From assembly GCA_009809945.1 (NCBI GenBank), contig WTPW01000067.1, positions 678,120-742,119 of the forward strand: a stretch of DNA of 64,000 nt, given 5' to 3'. Origin of the DNA: Gigaspora margarita. Its lineage: Eukaryota; Glomeromycota; Glomeromycetes; Diversisporales; Gigasporaceae. Positions 46,668-58,462 of this stretch are shown piece after piece (position 1 is the stretch's first letter; each line of letters starts with the position of its first letter). A program made the translations under genes and the position numbers. The notes beneath the pieces are model-generated. The model saw nothing but the letters and a program-made list of their open reading frames with translations, ran no database searches and had not been told where the DNA came from.

Positions 46668-48968
46668 TTAGATGCTATGAGTAGGACCACCTTGGGCATA
46701 AACAATATGAGTAGGACCACCTTGGGTATAAGCACCTTGATTATACATGGTATCTGTACCTGGAACAGGAGTACCAAAGGTAGCACCAGAGGCCTTAGAT
46801 CGATTAGGTTGATGCATAAGATTCGTGACATCTGTATGATGTATGGAACTTGTATTTGAAGGAGGATAAGCGGCGTATTGATTCATGCTTGAGCCAGGAG
46901 AGGAAATACGTGTAGGTGAAGGAGTACCATATTGATTTGTAACTGAGGTACGAGTGGAATTCGTGTATCTTGACTCGCGAAGATCCGTACCCGGAGTAGC
47001 AATATAATCAATATGATCATTATATTCACGATTATATTCGCGATCGCGATCACCCGTACCCGGAGTAGCGATATAAGGTTCATCATCAGGACGATATTTG
47101 CGATATTTCCTATAAAATATAAAGCCTACAATGCTTGCAATTATAACGAGAGCGACAAGTACGCCGCCAATACCAGCAATTAATGGAATATTAAGGGGAT
47201 TATTATTAGGCGAAGAAGCACTAGATGTATTGGTGCTTTTTGGAGATGATGGAGAAGAACCACCGGGAGTAGGGGTAACATTAAGAGTAGAATTTTTTTC
47301 AAATGATGAAACCCATGTATAAGTTGTAGTGTCCAATAAGTAAATATTATTATTAGGGGCAGTTGCTATATCGAAATTTGTACCTGAAAAGCTGGCACCT
47401 AGAAATGAAATATTTAATAACGTTTTCGGCAAATAATCAGCAATATAAAATTTCAATTAACAAATATAATCACCAAATGCCAAGATCATATAATTTCCAA
47501 CCATTTCAGCTGAATGAAAGGCAAGAGGTGGTGCTGTATATGTGCCTGAAGTTTGTTTTGCCGACCACTTGTAAGGTGTTGTACTTGTATCCAATGTAGC
47601 CAAAGCCGGAGTTGGAGCAACAGTAAGATTTTTGTACCCACCTCCATAGATAATAATAGAACCGTCCTTGCCTGAAAACAAAAAGAATAAAATAGCAATG
47701 TTAGCTATGAATAAAGTAATAAATATTATATTATTACATTTTATTACATACCAAGAACGGCACTATGAGATTGACGAGCCGTAATTACGTCACCACCTGC
47801 AGTCTAATATTCCATAAATATCAAAATATAATATAATAATAAATATCTCGGAGATAAAATAACTTTGATTTTTCATCAATGAAATATACTTTTAATAAAT
47901 TAACTAAACATAGAGTTGCCCATTTAATCCACTTTTCTAACCCAAATTTTTATGTCTGCTATATACTTTATTCAAACATAATGACTTTGTTATAACGGAC
48001 ACCATATCGTATAAGCTGGATATGGATTGGGTAAAAGCAAACTAGCAGAGAAAAGAAATTACTCTGATTCCATTTTATACTGCTTGAACATGAATAAATC
48101 GAACAATATAATACGTGTAACAAATTTATATCAATTGTATAAATCTAAACTGTACATGATAATTTATATACTATGACTGATTCAATACAAAATGTTGTTC
48201 TAAAATTTTGCATTGGCAGCTCATTTACATACCATTGTTGACCAAATTCCGGTAATAGTGTTATAAGTTGTAATCTAGTAAGAAATAATAAGTCTTATTA
48301 AAATGGTAAAGGATTTGACATAATTAACAAAATTTAGTTACTCTTGTCATGTCAATTTCTACAAATGTTAATGAATCATCATTTGTTCCTCCAATATATA
48401 CAATAAGCCCACTTGGTAAAAGTGTGGCTGTATATTCAGATCGAATAATCGGAGCATTACTACCACTAGTCCAAGATAATTTCAAAGAATCCAATATGTA
48501 GGTGTTATTATATGATAACTGCATTGTAGATGGTTCATATGGGTAATATCCACCATTAATATATATTTTACCATTCTTATCAACAACTGCATTCATTTCC
48601 TGTCTGACTGGTGGTGTAACACCTGATGTTATTGAATTAGTCCATTTTAGAGAATTTATATCAAGTGTAAAGGTCACTAGAGTAGTTGAATTAACATTAT
48701 TTGTACTACGATGTTCGAATAAAAAAATGGTAGAATTGTTACTCCCACCAACACAAGAAGGAGAGAAAGCACTAAGGACAGGTATAGGTGCAACACTTGT
48801 GAGGTCAGTCCATTTAAGATTTACAGTATTGAATGGTGGAGAAACATTTAAATAGAAAAAATCACTAGTGCCTTTGCCTGTAGCTCCTATACCACCTAAG
48901 AAGTATATTCTTTCTCCAATAACGACACTACTCTGGGAACAGCGACTGGTAGGCGCAAATGCTGACAT
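46668..48968 (-). CDS. Kelch-repeat single-pass membrane protein
   Basis: Five exons: 48968-48342, 48274-48233, 47803-47752, 47671-47474 and 47398-46668. All introns are GT-AG and the total is 1650 nt, giving 549 residues with no internal stop. Kelch-type glycine motifs: RIYFLGGIGATG, KIYINGGYY, LIVYIGGTNDD and SIIIYGGGYK, i.e. a beta-propeller like galactose oxidase or kelch domains. After a Ser/Pro-rich linker comes one membrane helix, IPLIAGIGGVLVALVIIASI (about residue 340), then a basic stop-transfer RKYRKYR and a tail with repeated PYIATPGTGD and TQGGPTH motifs. The family (kelch outside, short tail inside) is common in these fungi; ligand unknown. No signal peptide follows the chosen ATG, so a 5' exon may be missing. 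The second intron (429 nt) is enlarged. Confidence 0.85.
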
Positions 48969-49936
48969 CGTAATGATAAACAGGTTAAAAAACTAATGTT
49001 ATTAGACATAAAAACTATATATAAATAGAAAAAAATAGTTCACTATGCTTATAATGAGTATGCAAAAGGTTTCATGCTAATAACTGTTCAACTGTTGTCA
49101 AAATAATTCACTGAATAAATTATAATTCACGCACTGTACTTACGTACGTACATGCGTATTTGCGTGCTTATTGTACAACATTCTAACAGTTATTTTGAAT
49201 AGGTAATAAAAAATCTGTAACACGATTTGTATTTGTTCAGATTGATCTTTTGTGACTAAAAATGAAAAATTGAATTCTATTTCATAATTGTACATGATTT
49301 GTACGATCATTAAATTATTGTACATGAACACAATCTTATCTTTGCCAAGAATATTATTGGTATTAGGAATTTTCTATGTACGTACGTACGTACGAAAATA
49401 TAATGGGTTTAATGGCTTTAATTCAGTTATTTATGTCCACCCTGGTCCGTGACTAAATTTCCTTATATAGGACTTGTACCAAGACCGGAGTAAAGCAAAG
49501 TGCATAGTTTCTAAGGAAAACTACCATTTTGAGAAAAATGTGATTATATTTGTGTTACACAAAATTTTCAATTCCAAATTATTTTGGTAACATGCATGTT
49601 TGAATTACATCCGTTGTTGTTATTCTATTTTTAGAAGAATTTATAATTTGACGTAGGACAAAAAATCATACATTTCACATGTACGTTAGAGACAATCACT
49701 TATTATGTAAAAAACCACATCACATAATGTGATGATTTTCTAATAATATATACTTGCAACTGATTATGTGCTAATTGTCACATTAAGTGATATAACATTC
49801 AACTACCCAACACAAACTTCCAATTTTCTAACTCTTCAATAATACCACCAATTTTTCTGCACAGCCATGTGACATTAGGGTGTGAAATAGCATATTAAAC
49901 ACAAACTTAGTGAAGATCATATAATAGATTTTACTA
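48969..49936. other. Upstream region of the kelch gene, no gene seen
   Basis: AT-rich and holds the likely promoter of the minus-strand kelch gene and perhaps a missed signal-peptide exon. Simple repeats of ACGT: ACGTACGTACATGCG near 49141 and GTACGTACGTACGTACG near 49378. Short open stretches have no family features. Confidence 0.35.
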
Positions 49937-50219
49937 CCGTATAGCGCTCGATAAAGTACCCCGGGTATTAACCAGGAAACTCGTGTTAACCACAAATAGT
50001 ACCCCCGGGTACTGTGCATGGTTGTGGGTACTATGTATGGGGGGTACTGTGTTCGGTAGAGAGATAGAATATAATACTAGGTATAAATTTTTAAGGTTGC
50101 GTGAACAATATAGTACCCGGGTATATATCAATCTTCAAGGCCGTTAGACTAATACAGTACCCGGGTACTAATATATGGGGGTACTATTTAATGGGGGTAC
50201 TTTATGGCGCGCTATACGG
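49937..50219. mobile_element. 283-bp TA-target MITE with internal GTACCCGGGTA words
   Basis: Ends: CCGTATAGCGCTCGATAAAG and, reverse complemented, CCGTATAGCGCGCCATAAAG, followed by TACCCC. TA flanks (49935-49936, 50220-50221). The core carries several copies of GTACCCCGGGTA, GTACCCGGGTA and GGGTACT. The CCGTAT start is shared with the 43909-44024 family. No coding capacity. Confidence 0.85.
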
Positions 50220-50289
50220 TAATTAAGATTTTTCCGGAAATATCCGAAATTATGTCGATCATTTCAAATCTATTGGTTGCTAATATGTA

Positions 50290-50635
50290 AACATCGGGAA
50301 GGTGCTAAAACATAATGTTAACGGTAGTAATTTTAAACTTTAATATCTCATAAATTAATGAAGATATACCTATAAAATTATACTCGTTCGAATCGTTTTA
50401 ATGTGCTCTTTAGCGTAATAGAACCATTTTCGCTCCTTTTATATAAATTAAAGCGGAATTCAGTAACAAAAATCACATTTTTATTATTGAAAAATTCAAA
50501 ATGGCTCTATTACGTTAAAGACCATGTCAAGCCGAGTCGAATAAGTATAATTTTATAAGTATACCTTTATTAGTTCACGAGTTATTAAAGTTTAGAATTT
50601 ACTATGTTTTGCCGGTCATAAAAATTGATCGACAA
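50290..50635. mobile_element. Fold-back element, arms about 120 bp
   Basis: Left arm AAACTTTAATATCTCATAAA, then ATTATACTCG and TAGCGTAATAGA, is mirrored on the right by TCTATTACGTTAAAGA, CGAATAAGTATAATTTTATA and GTTATTAAAGTTTA. The arms are imperfect (roughly 80 percent). The loop centre is near 50460. No target duplication resolved. Confidence 0.65.
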
Positions 50636-50824
50636 AAAAAATTATTATGAGAGTTTACTATATGACTAGTGCGACGGGTGGCGCATTCGCGCCACCCATC
50701 TTATTTAGTTTTTTTGATGTTAATGAGTTGCATGTAAAAAAACTTCTATTACAGTACTTAATAGCTATGTTGTACACACATATGTGGCTTAGGTGGATTT
50801 TATCATAATTTCAATTATGATAAC

Positions 50825-50955
50825 TGTTGGTATCCAAAAATATTGTAAATATGTATTTATTAGTAACCAAAAATACTGTGGATCAGATTAAATATGTATT
50901 TATTAGTACCCAAAAATATTGTGGATTAGATTAAATATGTATTTATTGAGACCGT
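50825..50955 (+). repeat. Three ~50-bp direct repeats
   Basis: Three units of CCAAAAATATTGTGGATTAG plus ATTAAATATGTATTTATTAG with small changes. AT-rich minisatellite, no gene. Sequence from 50956 to about 51600 has no visible gene either. Confidence 0.75.
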
Positions 50956-51952
50956 ATAAAATTAAATTAGCACTAAAAAGTGCATTACTCTAAATCTAAA
51001 AACTCAAGATCAAATCATCATCCTAATATAATATACAAATTAAAAAAAAAAAAATGAAAAAGATGAAAAACGAAATATGAATTATCTATTTTTTTTTAAA
51101 AAAAAAAACTATAAAATAAATCCTTAATTGTACATAATACATAACAGTTAATGCAAATGAATTTAACTGTAATTCTATCTTAGACTTTACCACTATTTAA
51201 CCCTTTTAAAAATTCACAATTTTACGCTTTTATCGTTCATGTCACTAATCAATTTACTGGGTAGTACATGTCTGTCTTTGAAAGAATAAATATTATAAAA
51301 ATTTAATTCTTTTAGAATGAGCATTGTATTTATAAGCCCAATATAGTAAATTATTTTGGTTTAATCAAAATGTCTAAGTATAATTTCATCTAACTTCTGA
51401 ATTATTTTTTCAATTGTTAAATTACTTTATTATATTGTAGAGCCAAAGGTATAATTTCTATTATATATCGTAATGTTCTAGACTTCATACTCATAGACCT
51501 GCATTTATTTTGAGCATTTTTGTGACAGCAAATCATTAATAAAATAATACAATTCACTTTTGAGTTATTGTGTCCTTTATCATGAATTACAGTTAAAATT
51601 ATTTTATAACTTACTTGCTATCCTAGTGACAACNTGATTTAGATTAAGTTAGTTTGTTTTTGAAATTATTGTAATTCTATCATAAATAAATACTTAAAAT
51701 ATCTGTTATAGAACTTATCTTCCAGTGACTACTGTAAAGTATGTAACTGAATAAAATTTCAATTGTGAATTCTATCATGCTTGCTTAAATCTGTTACAGA
51801 ACTTGCCATTCTGACTACAGACATAGTTAAGTAAATTTGCATTAAAATTATCATGATTTCTCTTATGAATTATTGTAAATAGTACTGTTACAATATTCGC
51901 TCTCTGGTAACTACAGTATATTATTCTGGTTAAGTTGGTTTGTATTAGAATA

Positions 51953-52135
51953 CTGTCAACTATCGATATAGCAGAAATTTGGGCTGGAAAAAAATTTCCG
52001 TTATATGACTTTTTTATTATTAGTCCGTTATAACAGTTAAAAATTATTTATTTATTAAAACTTTGGTTCTTTGCAATTAGTCCGTTAAAGAGGTGAATCC
52101 GGTCTAAGGGTGTCCGTTATATCGATAGTTGACAG
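51953..52135. mobile_element. 183-bp TA-target MITE in the minisatellite
   Basis: Ends CTGTCAACTATCGATATAGC and, reverse complemented, CTGTCAACTATCGATATAAC; 18 bases are identical. TA flanks (51951-51952, 52136-52137). GTCCGTTATA words recur inside. Other minisatellite units give the empty site (TTAGAATAATCATAATT type). Confidence 0.85.
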
Positions 52136-53097
52136 TAATCATAATTCCAATTATAAATTTTGCAAAATATTTTTTAAAAAACTTACTCGCTAACTCAGTG
52201 ACACTTGTAAAGTTAATTTGCATCAGAATTATGATTTCTATCATGAATTACTGTAACAATCCCTGATCACTAAACCAAGATCATAGGAGGATTATTTAAT
52301 AATACACTGTCCATCTCTGCCAATTCCCACCAGATTAGGATATTATTATTACAAATTCTATTACAAATTATTGTTTCTATGCCAGTTACAGAACTTACTA
52401 TTCCGTATATAGAGTTAGCTTGTATATGAGTTATCATTGTTTCTATATAATTAAATTTGGGTTGGTTGTATTTAAATTATTGCGAGTTTAACTATAAAAA
52501 AATTCTTATAGTATCTGCAATTCTGTTAACAACAGTCATTTCTACTGTAAAAAAAATTCGCTACAGCACTTGCCACTCTGGTAATTACAATACATAGTTA
52601 AGATTGAGTAATTTCTATATAATTAATGTCGAGTTAGTTTTTATTAAAATTATTGTGATTTCTATTACAGTAGAAAACTGATTATAACAGGACTTACTTG
52701 CTATTCAGGTGACCACAATATACTATTCGATTTAGGTTGAGCTTTGTATTGAATTGCCATAATTTCTATTGTAAAAAAAATTGTTACAGTACTTACTCAC
52801 TATTCGATAACAATAATTTGAGAATTATCACAATTATTATGCAGTTAATATTGAGTTAGTTTGTTATTGGAATTGTGTAATTTTTATCATGAATTACTAT
52901 AAAAAATTCTGATACAAAACTTACTATTCTGATGACCATAGTATTTAAGATCATGCTAATTTGTGTTAGAATTATCTTAATTTCTATTGTACAAAATTTT
53001 ATTATAGAACTTATTTGCCATTTCGGTGACCACTATGAGGGACTCTGGTCATCTGACCCTGTGAAATTTTATTTTATTTTATTTTTTGATTAGTATT

Positions 53098-53351
53098 ATA
53101 TGGGGGTGAGTCAATAGAAATCAAGCAAATTTTTTTTAGGACTTTTTTTTAAAAGTTTAAATCAAGATAATTTAACAAAAACTTGATCAGATTTAATAAA
53201 TTTTTTTTTAAATTAATTCTACAGGTTTATAAAATTAATTTAAAAATTTTTTTATCAAATTTGATTAAATTTTTGTTAAGTTATTTCTGTTCAAATTTTC
53301 AAAAAAACTTATTATAAAAAATTTGCTTGATTTCTATTGACTCTCCCATAT
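53098..53351. mobile_element. 254-bp MITE with a single hairpin unit
   Basis: Ends: ATATGGGGGTGAGTCAATAG and, reverse complemented, ATATGGGAGAGTCAATAGAA, followed by ATCAAGCAAATTTTTT. The body is one hairpin: TTAACAAAAACTTGATCAGA plus TTTAATAAATTTTTTTTTAA against its inverse. That layout matches one unit of the ~195-bp hairpin family. Confidence 0.75.
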
Positions 53352-53386
53352 GATTATTATTCTTCTTATTATATGTTAGAATTATT

Positions 53387-53650
53387 ATATGGGCTGCTAT
53401 CAATAGAAATAAGGTAGACTAACATTTTAAAAAAAATTAATACCTTAAATTTTACAGCTTGTATCTTACTGAATTTTCAAGCTATCTTTATGATTTAATA
53501 TTCAAAAGAAAGCTTAGATCATAAGCTTTCTTTTAACTGTTAACTCATTAAGATAGGCTTAAAACTCATCAAGATATGAGCTATTAAAGTTAAGACATTG
53601 ATTTTTTAAAAATGACAGTCTGCCTTATTTCTATTAATGGCAGCCCATAT
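53387..53650. mobile_element. 264-bp MITE related to its neighbour
   Basis: Ends: ATATGGGCTGCTATCAATAG and, reverse complemented, ATATGGGCTGCCATTAATAG, followed by AAATAAGG. It shares ATATGGG and CAATAGAAAT with the MITE 35 bp upstream but has a different body, with inverted GAAAGCTTAGATCATAAGC around 53500-53530. Confidence 0.75.
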
Positions 53651-54619
53651 GTATATAGTTTCGAATACTTGGCTTAGTTATTAAATCTAGTAGGTCTTTT
53701 CCCAGATAGATTCAATAAGTTGGATAAGTTCGCTTTAGTGAATTTATCTGACTTAACCACTTTAACCGCCTTAGTAGATATAGTAGATTTATTTGCTTTA
53801 GTGAATAAATCAAAGCGAATTTGTATATATAAACCCTGTAAAAAAGTATAAAAGCAGAGCCTCTCTTGCTCTGAAATAAAAGAGAACTGGGTTGAGTTAT
53901 AAACTTCAAAGTCATAATAGTAGAAGTAACTCTAAGTAGTTTTACTTATCCTTAGGTTCTATCCAATATAAAACATTATATTATTACTGATTCTATCCCG
54001 TTATTGTTGTAAAAACTATTTTGACGTATAACCCAAGTTAAGTCTTTACCTTCGAAATTTGAGTAGAAGTGTTGACTTCAAGATCATAAATTAATCAGTA
54101 TAAGATGCACTTTTCTTGTCTCTGAAATCCTGAGTTATCCATACTCTAAACTTTAATAATAAGAATAAGAAAGAGAAAGCATTGATTAGCAACTAAGATT
54201 CTATTTATAACAAAACAATAATTGATCAAACTTTGATCAAACGCTATTGTTACCTCTAATCGAACTATAATCGATTTTGCAAATCTATTGTAATCCCATG
54301 ACCCACATGATGATCATTGAGAAGCTTAACGATCGAATTGAAGACTAAGACCTTGGTACCTCTAAAATTAGGAAGAAGAATCATTTTTAGCCTCTAATAG
54401 AAGCCTAGAAATGACCAATTAAAGTATAATTCAAAGTTATACTTAGCTTGAACTTTAGCATCACTGCAGTAAGACTCGAAAAGACCTTGATACTCAGACC
54501 AAGTCTTTCCATGCCTCTTTTCACCTGCCAATTCAGGGTTTTGAGAGTCTGTAGATTGTGGTTCAGTTGTTTGAGGTTTGTAGTTGAATAGTTTTAGCCT
54601 TTAGATCATTAGTCATCAC
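53651..54619. other. Non-coding insert, possible old LTR-like sequence
   Basis: Contains a TATA-like stretch AAAAAGTATAAAAGCAGAGC (53840-53859) followed by CTCTCTTGCTCTGAAATAAA, which looks like the promoter part of a retrotransposon LTR. I find no matching second LTR, primer-binding site or coding region. Weak call. Confidence 0.3.
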
Positions 54620-54820
54620 TTTCTAATAGCTTGTGTTATCGTAATTTCTATAATACAAAACTTCTTTACAAAGTATGTGTTAGTTTGCACTAGATTTCGT
54701 GATATTATCATAACTATAAAGAATTTTGTTACAGAAATTTACTCTCTATTCCTGTAACCAAAGTATGTATTTAAAGATGGAGTTACCTTATATCAGAATT
54801 ATTGTGATTTCTACACCATT

Positions 54821-55025
54821 TTTTTCTAAACCGAGCCATTAAGGCTGTGAAAACCGCAAAGGATTATGGTACAAAAATAACAATTGAGATCTATATAAAA
54901 ATTTCGATAATAAACATAGAATATCAACTACCCCAATATAACGTGCCGTTACATATTAATCAAATGATTATTGCAGTTGCGGACCAACAATAATGGTAGT
55001 AAGCAGCTCTTTATCAGGGTATATA
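54821..55025. other. Spacer, no feature seen
   Basis: Short spacer between the minisatellite and the next inverted-repeat element; no coding or RNA feature recognised. Confidence 0.3.
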
Positions 55026-55300
55026 GTAAAGTAGTACAGTACGGAAACGCAAATTAAGACGGACATATAGAATTCAAGATAGTACGTACGGTTTATAAAA
55101 GAAAAAACTTTGTCAAATTAAAGTTAATTTTTCTAATACCCAACCCGAAAAAAAACTATATTAGTGCTTACCCTAACCCTAACCATTAAAAAGGGTTACA
55201 TATAAAAATTGGTCTACATTAACTATACGTACGATCAAAATTTAGTATAATATTCATATGTCCGTCCGAATCTGTACTGCCCTACAGTACTACTTTACTA
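55026..55300. mobile_element. Inverted-repeat element abutting a 315-bp-family MITE
   Basis: Left TAGTAAAGTAGTACAGTACG and right, reverse complemented, TAGTAAAGTAGTACTGTAGG; both then have ACGGACATAT about 30 bp further in. The core includes CTTACCCTAACCCTAACC (55167). Its right end overlaps the left end of the next MITE by a few bases, so one inserted at the edge of the other. Confidence 0.65.
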
Positions 55301-55614
55301 AATACCTTCCCAAAAATAAGCAACCTTTTTTGGAGCAAAGATTACACAAAAAAGTAGGGGTTGCTTATTTTCGAATTGTTGAATTTTTTGAAAAATTGAA
55401 AAACGTACTAATAAAAAGTTATCCAAATAACATGAAATGTTTACTATAAGTGTATTTTTGATTCCTGAACAAGTTTACTTAATGGCACATTTGAGGTTTA
55501 CTTAGTAAAATTTGACTTTTATATGTAGCAACTGCTAACATATTTTTTGAGATTTTTGAAAAAAATTAGGGGGGTTGCTTATTTTTGGAGTAGCTTATTT
55601 TTGGGAATATACAG
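55298..55614. mobile_element. 317-bp TA-target MITE, copy 2
   Basis: Same family as 28168-28482, in the other orientation. It shares AAAAATTGAAAAACGTACTA, TAATAAAAAGTTATCCAAAT and TTTTATATGTAGCAACTGCT with that copy. Right end AATATACAG followed by TA (55615-55616); the left end CTAAATACCTTCCC is less well kept. Short open frames here are not genes. Confidence 0.8.
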
Positions 55615-55819
55615 TATACTAATAACATGTATAGAATCTATAATAATAATGTGTAATAATACATAATGATTAATAAGTTGGTGCAATTTATGTATTATTT
55701 AATTAGTCTAATAATTGGTCTGTCGAGTCCCATACTAATCAGTTCTAATAAGTCTTGGACTGCAGTCTGGTCTTACTATTTAAAAGACTGCCTGTTGTTA
55801 ACATTCGAATACCTCTCAG

Positions 55820-56099
55820 CAGTGTTGTTACGGGACAGCTTTGGACAATGATTTGGACAATTTTGGACAATTTTGGACAATTAAATAAAGTAAAATTACT
55901 TAAAATTTTATTAAGATANCCTATTTTAATNTTAACTGGAATGTGTNNAGCANNTAAAAANANATATAGTTNTATATTTTTTANATANATNTATTAATTA
56001 TTAAAGCCTGNACANGCTTTGGACAATCTTGGACGTTTGGACAATTTTGGACGTGGACAAGCCAAAAAAGGCTGTGGACAGCCAAAACGTACAACACTG
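55820..56099. mobile_element. 280-bp hAT-type MITE
   Basis: A perfect 8-bp duplication CCTCTCAG flanks it (55812-55819, 56100-56107). Ends CAGTGTTGTTACG and, reverse complemented, CAGTGTTGTACG, with the CAGTGTTG start known from hAT elements. The interior has repeated TTTGGACAATTTTGGACAAT words and about a dozen N bases, which mark uncertain sequence. Confidence 0.9.
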
Positions 56100-56107
56100 C
56101 CTCTCAG

Positions 56108-56805
56108 AAATCAAGGCTAACAGAGCAACTATCAACAGAAAGTCACATGAGCACAAGACACAAAACTGTGCTGTGGTATATCGTAGTTGTTAGTATATAG
56201 ACGAGCAAGAGGATTTATGTTGATAATGATTTGGCAATTTGAAAGAGTGTATGATGTATTTTATAGAATTGATTTGTATAATATATGTCTTTTATTAATA
56301 ATAAAGAAGTGTGTTGGCGAACATGCCTTACAAAGTGAAGCAGTTATTACCCATATTTATAAGAAACTATTTACTAATAAGTACATGTGGGTATTGGGTT
56401 ATAAAGGATTAATCTATCATTTACACTTCTTCTATCATATTGGTCCCTTATGCCAATTCCATCAAATCAATCCCTTATGCCTCTATTACAACATCTGATA
56501 CATCTATTACATGTGACACCTCAGTCACATGCAGCACATCCATCACATGTAGCACATATGGCACAATCAGTACATCTAACGCAGTATACCTGTGACCTAC
56601 TATTATATACAGCAGGGGTCTGTATGCAAGGGTAACACTGTCTTTGGACCAAGACAGACTGGACGGACTAATTAGCAGCCATATTCATATACATACATCT
56701 TTATATAAAATTGAAATAAATAAAGTTTTTTAAATGCAAACCAAAAAAGTCATAATCTCCTGTAAATCATAATAAAGCATATTGCCATCTTAAATATAGA
56801 CCACC
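56108..56805. other. No supported gene; CA-rich repeat
   Basis: Two open stretches (56187-56498 and 56450-56635) lack family features. At 56500-56590 there is a degenerate repeat of CATCACATGTAGCACAT. I see no gene here. Confidence 0.35.
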
Positions 56806-57177
56806 TATATCAGTTCAGCTCACTTCACTGATGCTCATTTCACAGAAATAACATTTCACTGACAACAATTCACTGACATGTTATTTCACTAACATTTATT
56901 TTCCATTTCATTTGAAAGTTTATTTCACTGAAACTTATTTCACTGACAAAAATAATTCTGGTCATTTTTGTTGAGTCAGGTTAGAATTAGAGTTAAGGTT
57001 AGTAGAATCTATAAAAAAAATTTGTCTATGAAATGAGCTTCTGTGAAATAAATTGTCAGTGAAATAAATTTGTCTGCGTAATAAGTGTCAGTAAAATAAA
57101 CATGTCAGTGAATTTTCGTCAGTGAAATGGTATGTCAACGAAACGAGTGTCAGTGAAGTGATACGTATCCAAATATA
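56806..57177. mobile_element. Fold-back element made of ATTTCACTGACA words
   Basis: Left arm: CACTTCACTGATGCTCATTT, then repeated ATTTCACTGACA with small changes, about eight words to 56950. Right arm: the same words inverted (TGTCAGTGAAATAAAT) to 57171, ending GTCAGTGAAGTGATACGTAT. The loop near 56960-57010 has no repeat. Both flanks have TATAT. Confidence 0.7.
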
Positions 57178-57590
57178 TAATGTAGAACTTATTTATTACT
57201 TTAAAAAAAATATAAACATCGATTTTTATTGTGTTCTTAAATGGCTCCAAAAACCAACTTTGACCTTATTAATTTAAAGATACTGAAATATGAAGCTACT
57301 TACTAGACGTTTTCTTATATTTAAATAATGCTTCTTGTATTATAATCTATTTTAATTACAAAGTTGCTATTACTTTCAAGTTTTTTTTAATCAAGTTGTT
57401 ACAGTTTTGAGTTAATTAGGAGTTTTAGCACTTATATATATTACATATCACTATTTTTCTAGCTTAAAAACAGTCTCTAAGTGAAGTTTAACTAGAAATG
57501 TGAATCCCAGAAATACCCAAGATACTTAAGGCTTCGTTTGTAAAGAGTTTTCCTTAGTAAAAAAAAATTTACTAAGTTGAGTAAAAAGTA
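57178..57590. other. AT-rich spacer, no gene seen
   Basis: Nothing recognisable beyond an inverted TTTACTAAG/CTTAGTAAA pair near 57553-57575 just before the next element. Confidence 0.3.
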
Positions 57591-57598
57591 CTCTTAAC

Positions 57599-58462
57599 CA
57601 GTGTTTAAAATTCAATGTTCTCATGGTTCTCAATGAACATTTGAATTTTTTTAAGAACACAAATATTTAGAAAAGGTTCTCATATTTGAGAACATTTTAT
57701 CCCCCTGAAATGTTCTCAAAGAGAACATTTATAAAATTTTTATGTTCTAGATTTATTAATAAGAACAATAAATTATATAAAATGTTCATCAATTTGATAA
57801 TGGTTTTGATCATGACAAATTCTGTATAAATATAAATATGTATGTACATATGTATGTACATATGTATCTATATACTATGTATAGCACATATGTTTAAAGT
57901 TGTACAATATGGATAACAAATAAGTATTTAAGAAAATAGCCTTTAAAGATTTTAAAATAAAATATTCATTAATTGTACAGTATGTTTTTTTATATAGAGA
58001 GTATTATCATTGTGTAGACTTATATATTGATGATTTATGTCAAATAATTTGCTGATACTAAGCAAGTAAAAAGATACAAAGTATTTGTTAGTATGAAAGT
58101 AATTGCATTGTAATTTATCACATTAACCAATAGTAGCATTAGTAAAATATTATAGAAAGTTTTGTTTTATTATAAGCAAATATAAAAAGCACTTGAAGTT
58201 TTAACAAAATATTAGAAATTGAATCGTATAATATATTGTGTTATGTTGAAAAAATATAAAAATCATATACAAACATTAAAAAATTATTAATAGATAAGCA
58301 TGAACTTAGTATGTGAATTGTAAGTATAGAATATGAATATCCTTTAAAAATTAATGTTCAATATATTTAATATATAATGAACATAAAAAGTTTTTGAGAA
58401 CAATAAAAATTTAAATTATGCTCTTTTGAGAACATAACTTTAGATTTGAATTTTAAACACTG
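57599..58462. mobile_element. 864-bp hAT-type non-autonomous element
   Basis: A perfect 8-bp duplication CTCTTAAC flanks it (57591-57598, 58463-58470). Seventeen-base perfect ends CAGTGTTTAAAATTCAA. Subterminal regions on both sides carry GAGAACAT/ATGTTCTC words (about nine on the left, four on the right), likely transposase-binding repeats. The middle is AT-rich with no coding region. Confidence 0.9.

Larger units (their letters stand above)
51600..54820 (+). repeat. Diverged ~110-125-bp minisatellite, split by later insertions
   Basis: Loose units contain AATTATTGTGATTTCTATTA, TGAATTACTGTA, TTACAGAACTTACT and ATTCTGGTGACCACAGTATA, then AGTTGGTTTGTAT. They run from about 51600 to 53045 and resume at 54620-54820. 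The piece between (53046-54620) holds two MITEs and other sequence, and 51953-52135 is another insertion. Unit divergence is high, so counts are approximate (about 13 units). Confidence 0.65.

Noticed and set aside
49140..49331. Open frame as the missing signal-peptide exon of the kelch gene
   Set aside because: No suitable splice donor or hydrophobic signal leading into the first kelch exon in the right phase.
53651..54619. Solo LTR of a retrotransposon
   Set aside because: A TATA-like promoter stretch is present, but I cannot find TG...CA ends with a target duplication or a second copy.
55160..55190. Telomere-like CCCTAACCCTAACC as a chromosome end or fusion scar
   Set aside because: Only two or three repeats, located inside an inverted-repeat element; similar cores occur in a MITE family.
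56187..56635. Two overlapping open frames of 103 and 61 codons
   Set aside because: No domain, biased low-complexity composition, and part is a CA-rich simple repeat.
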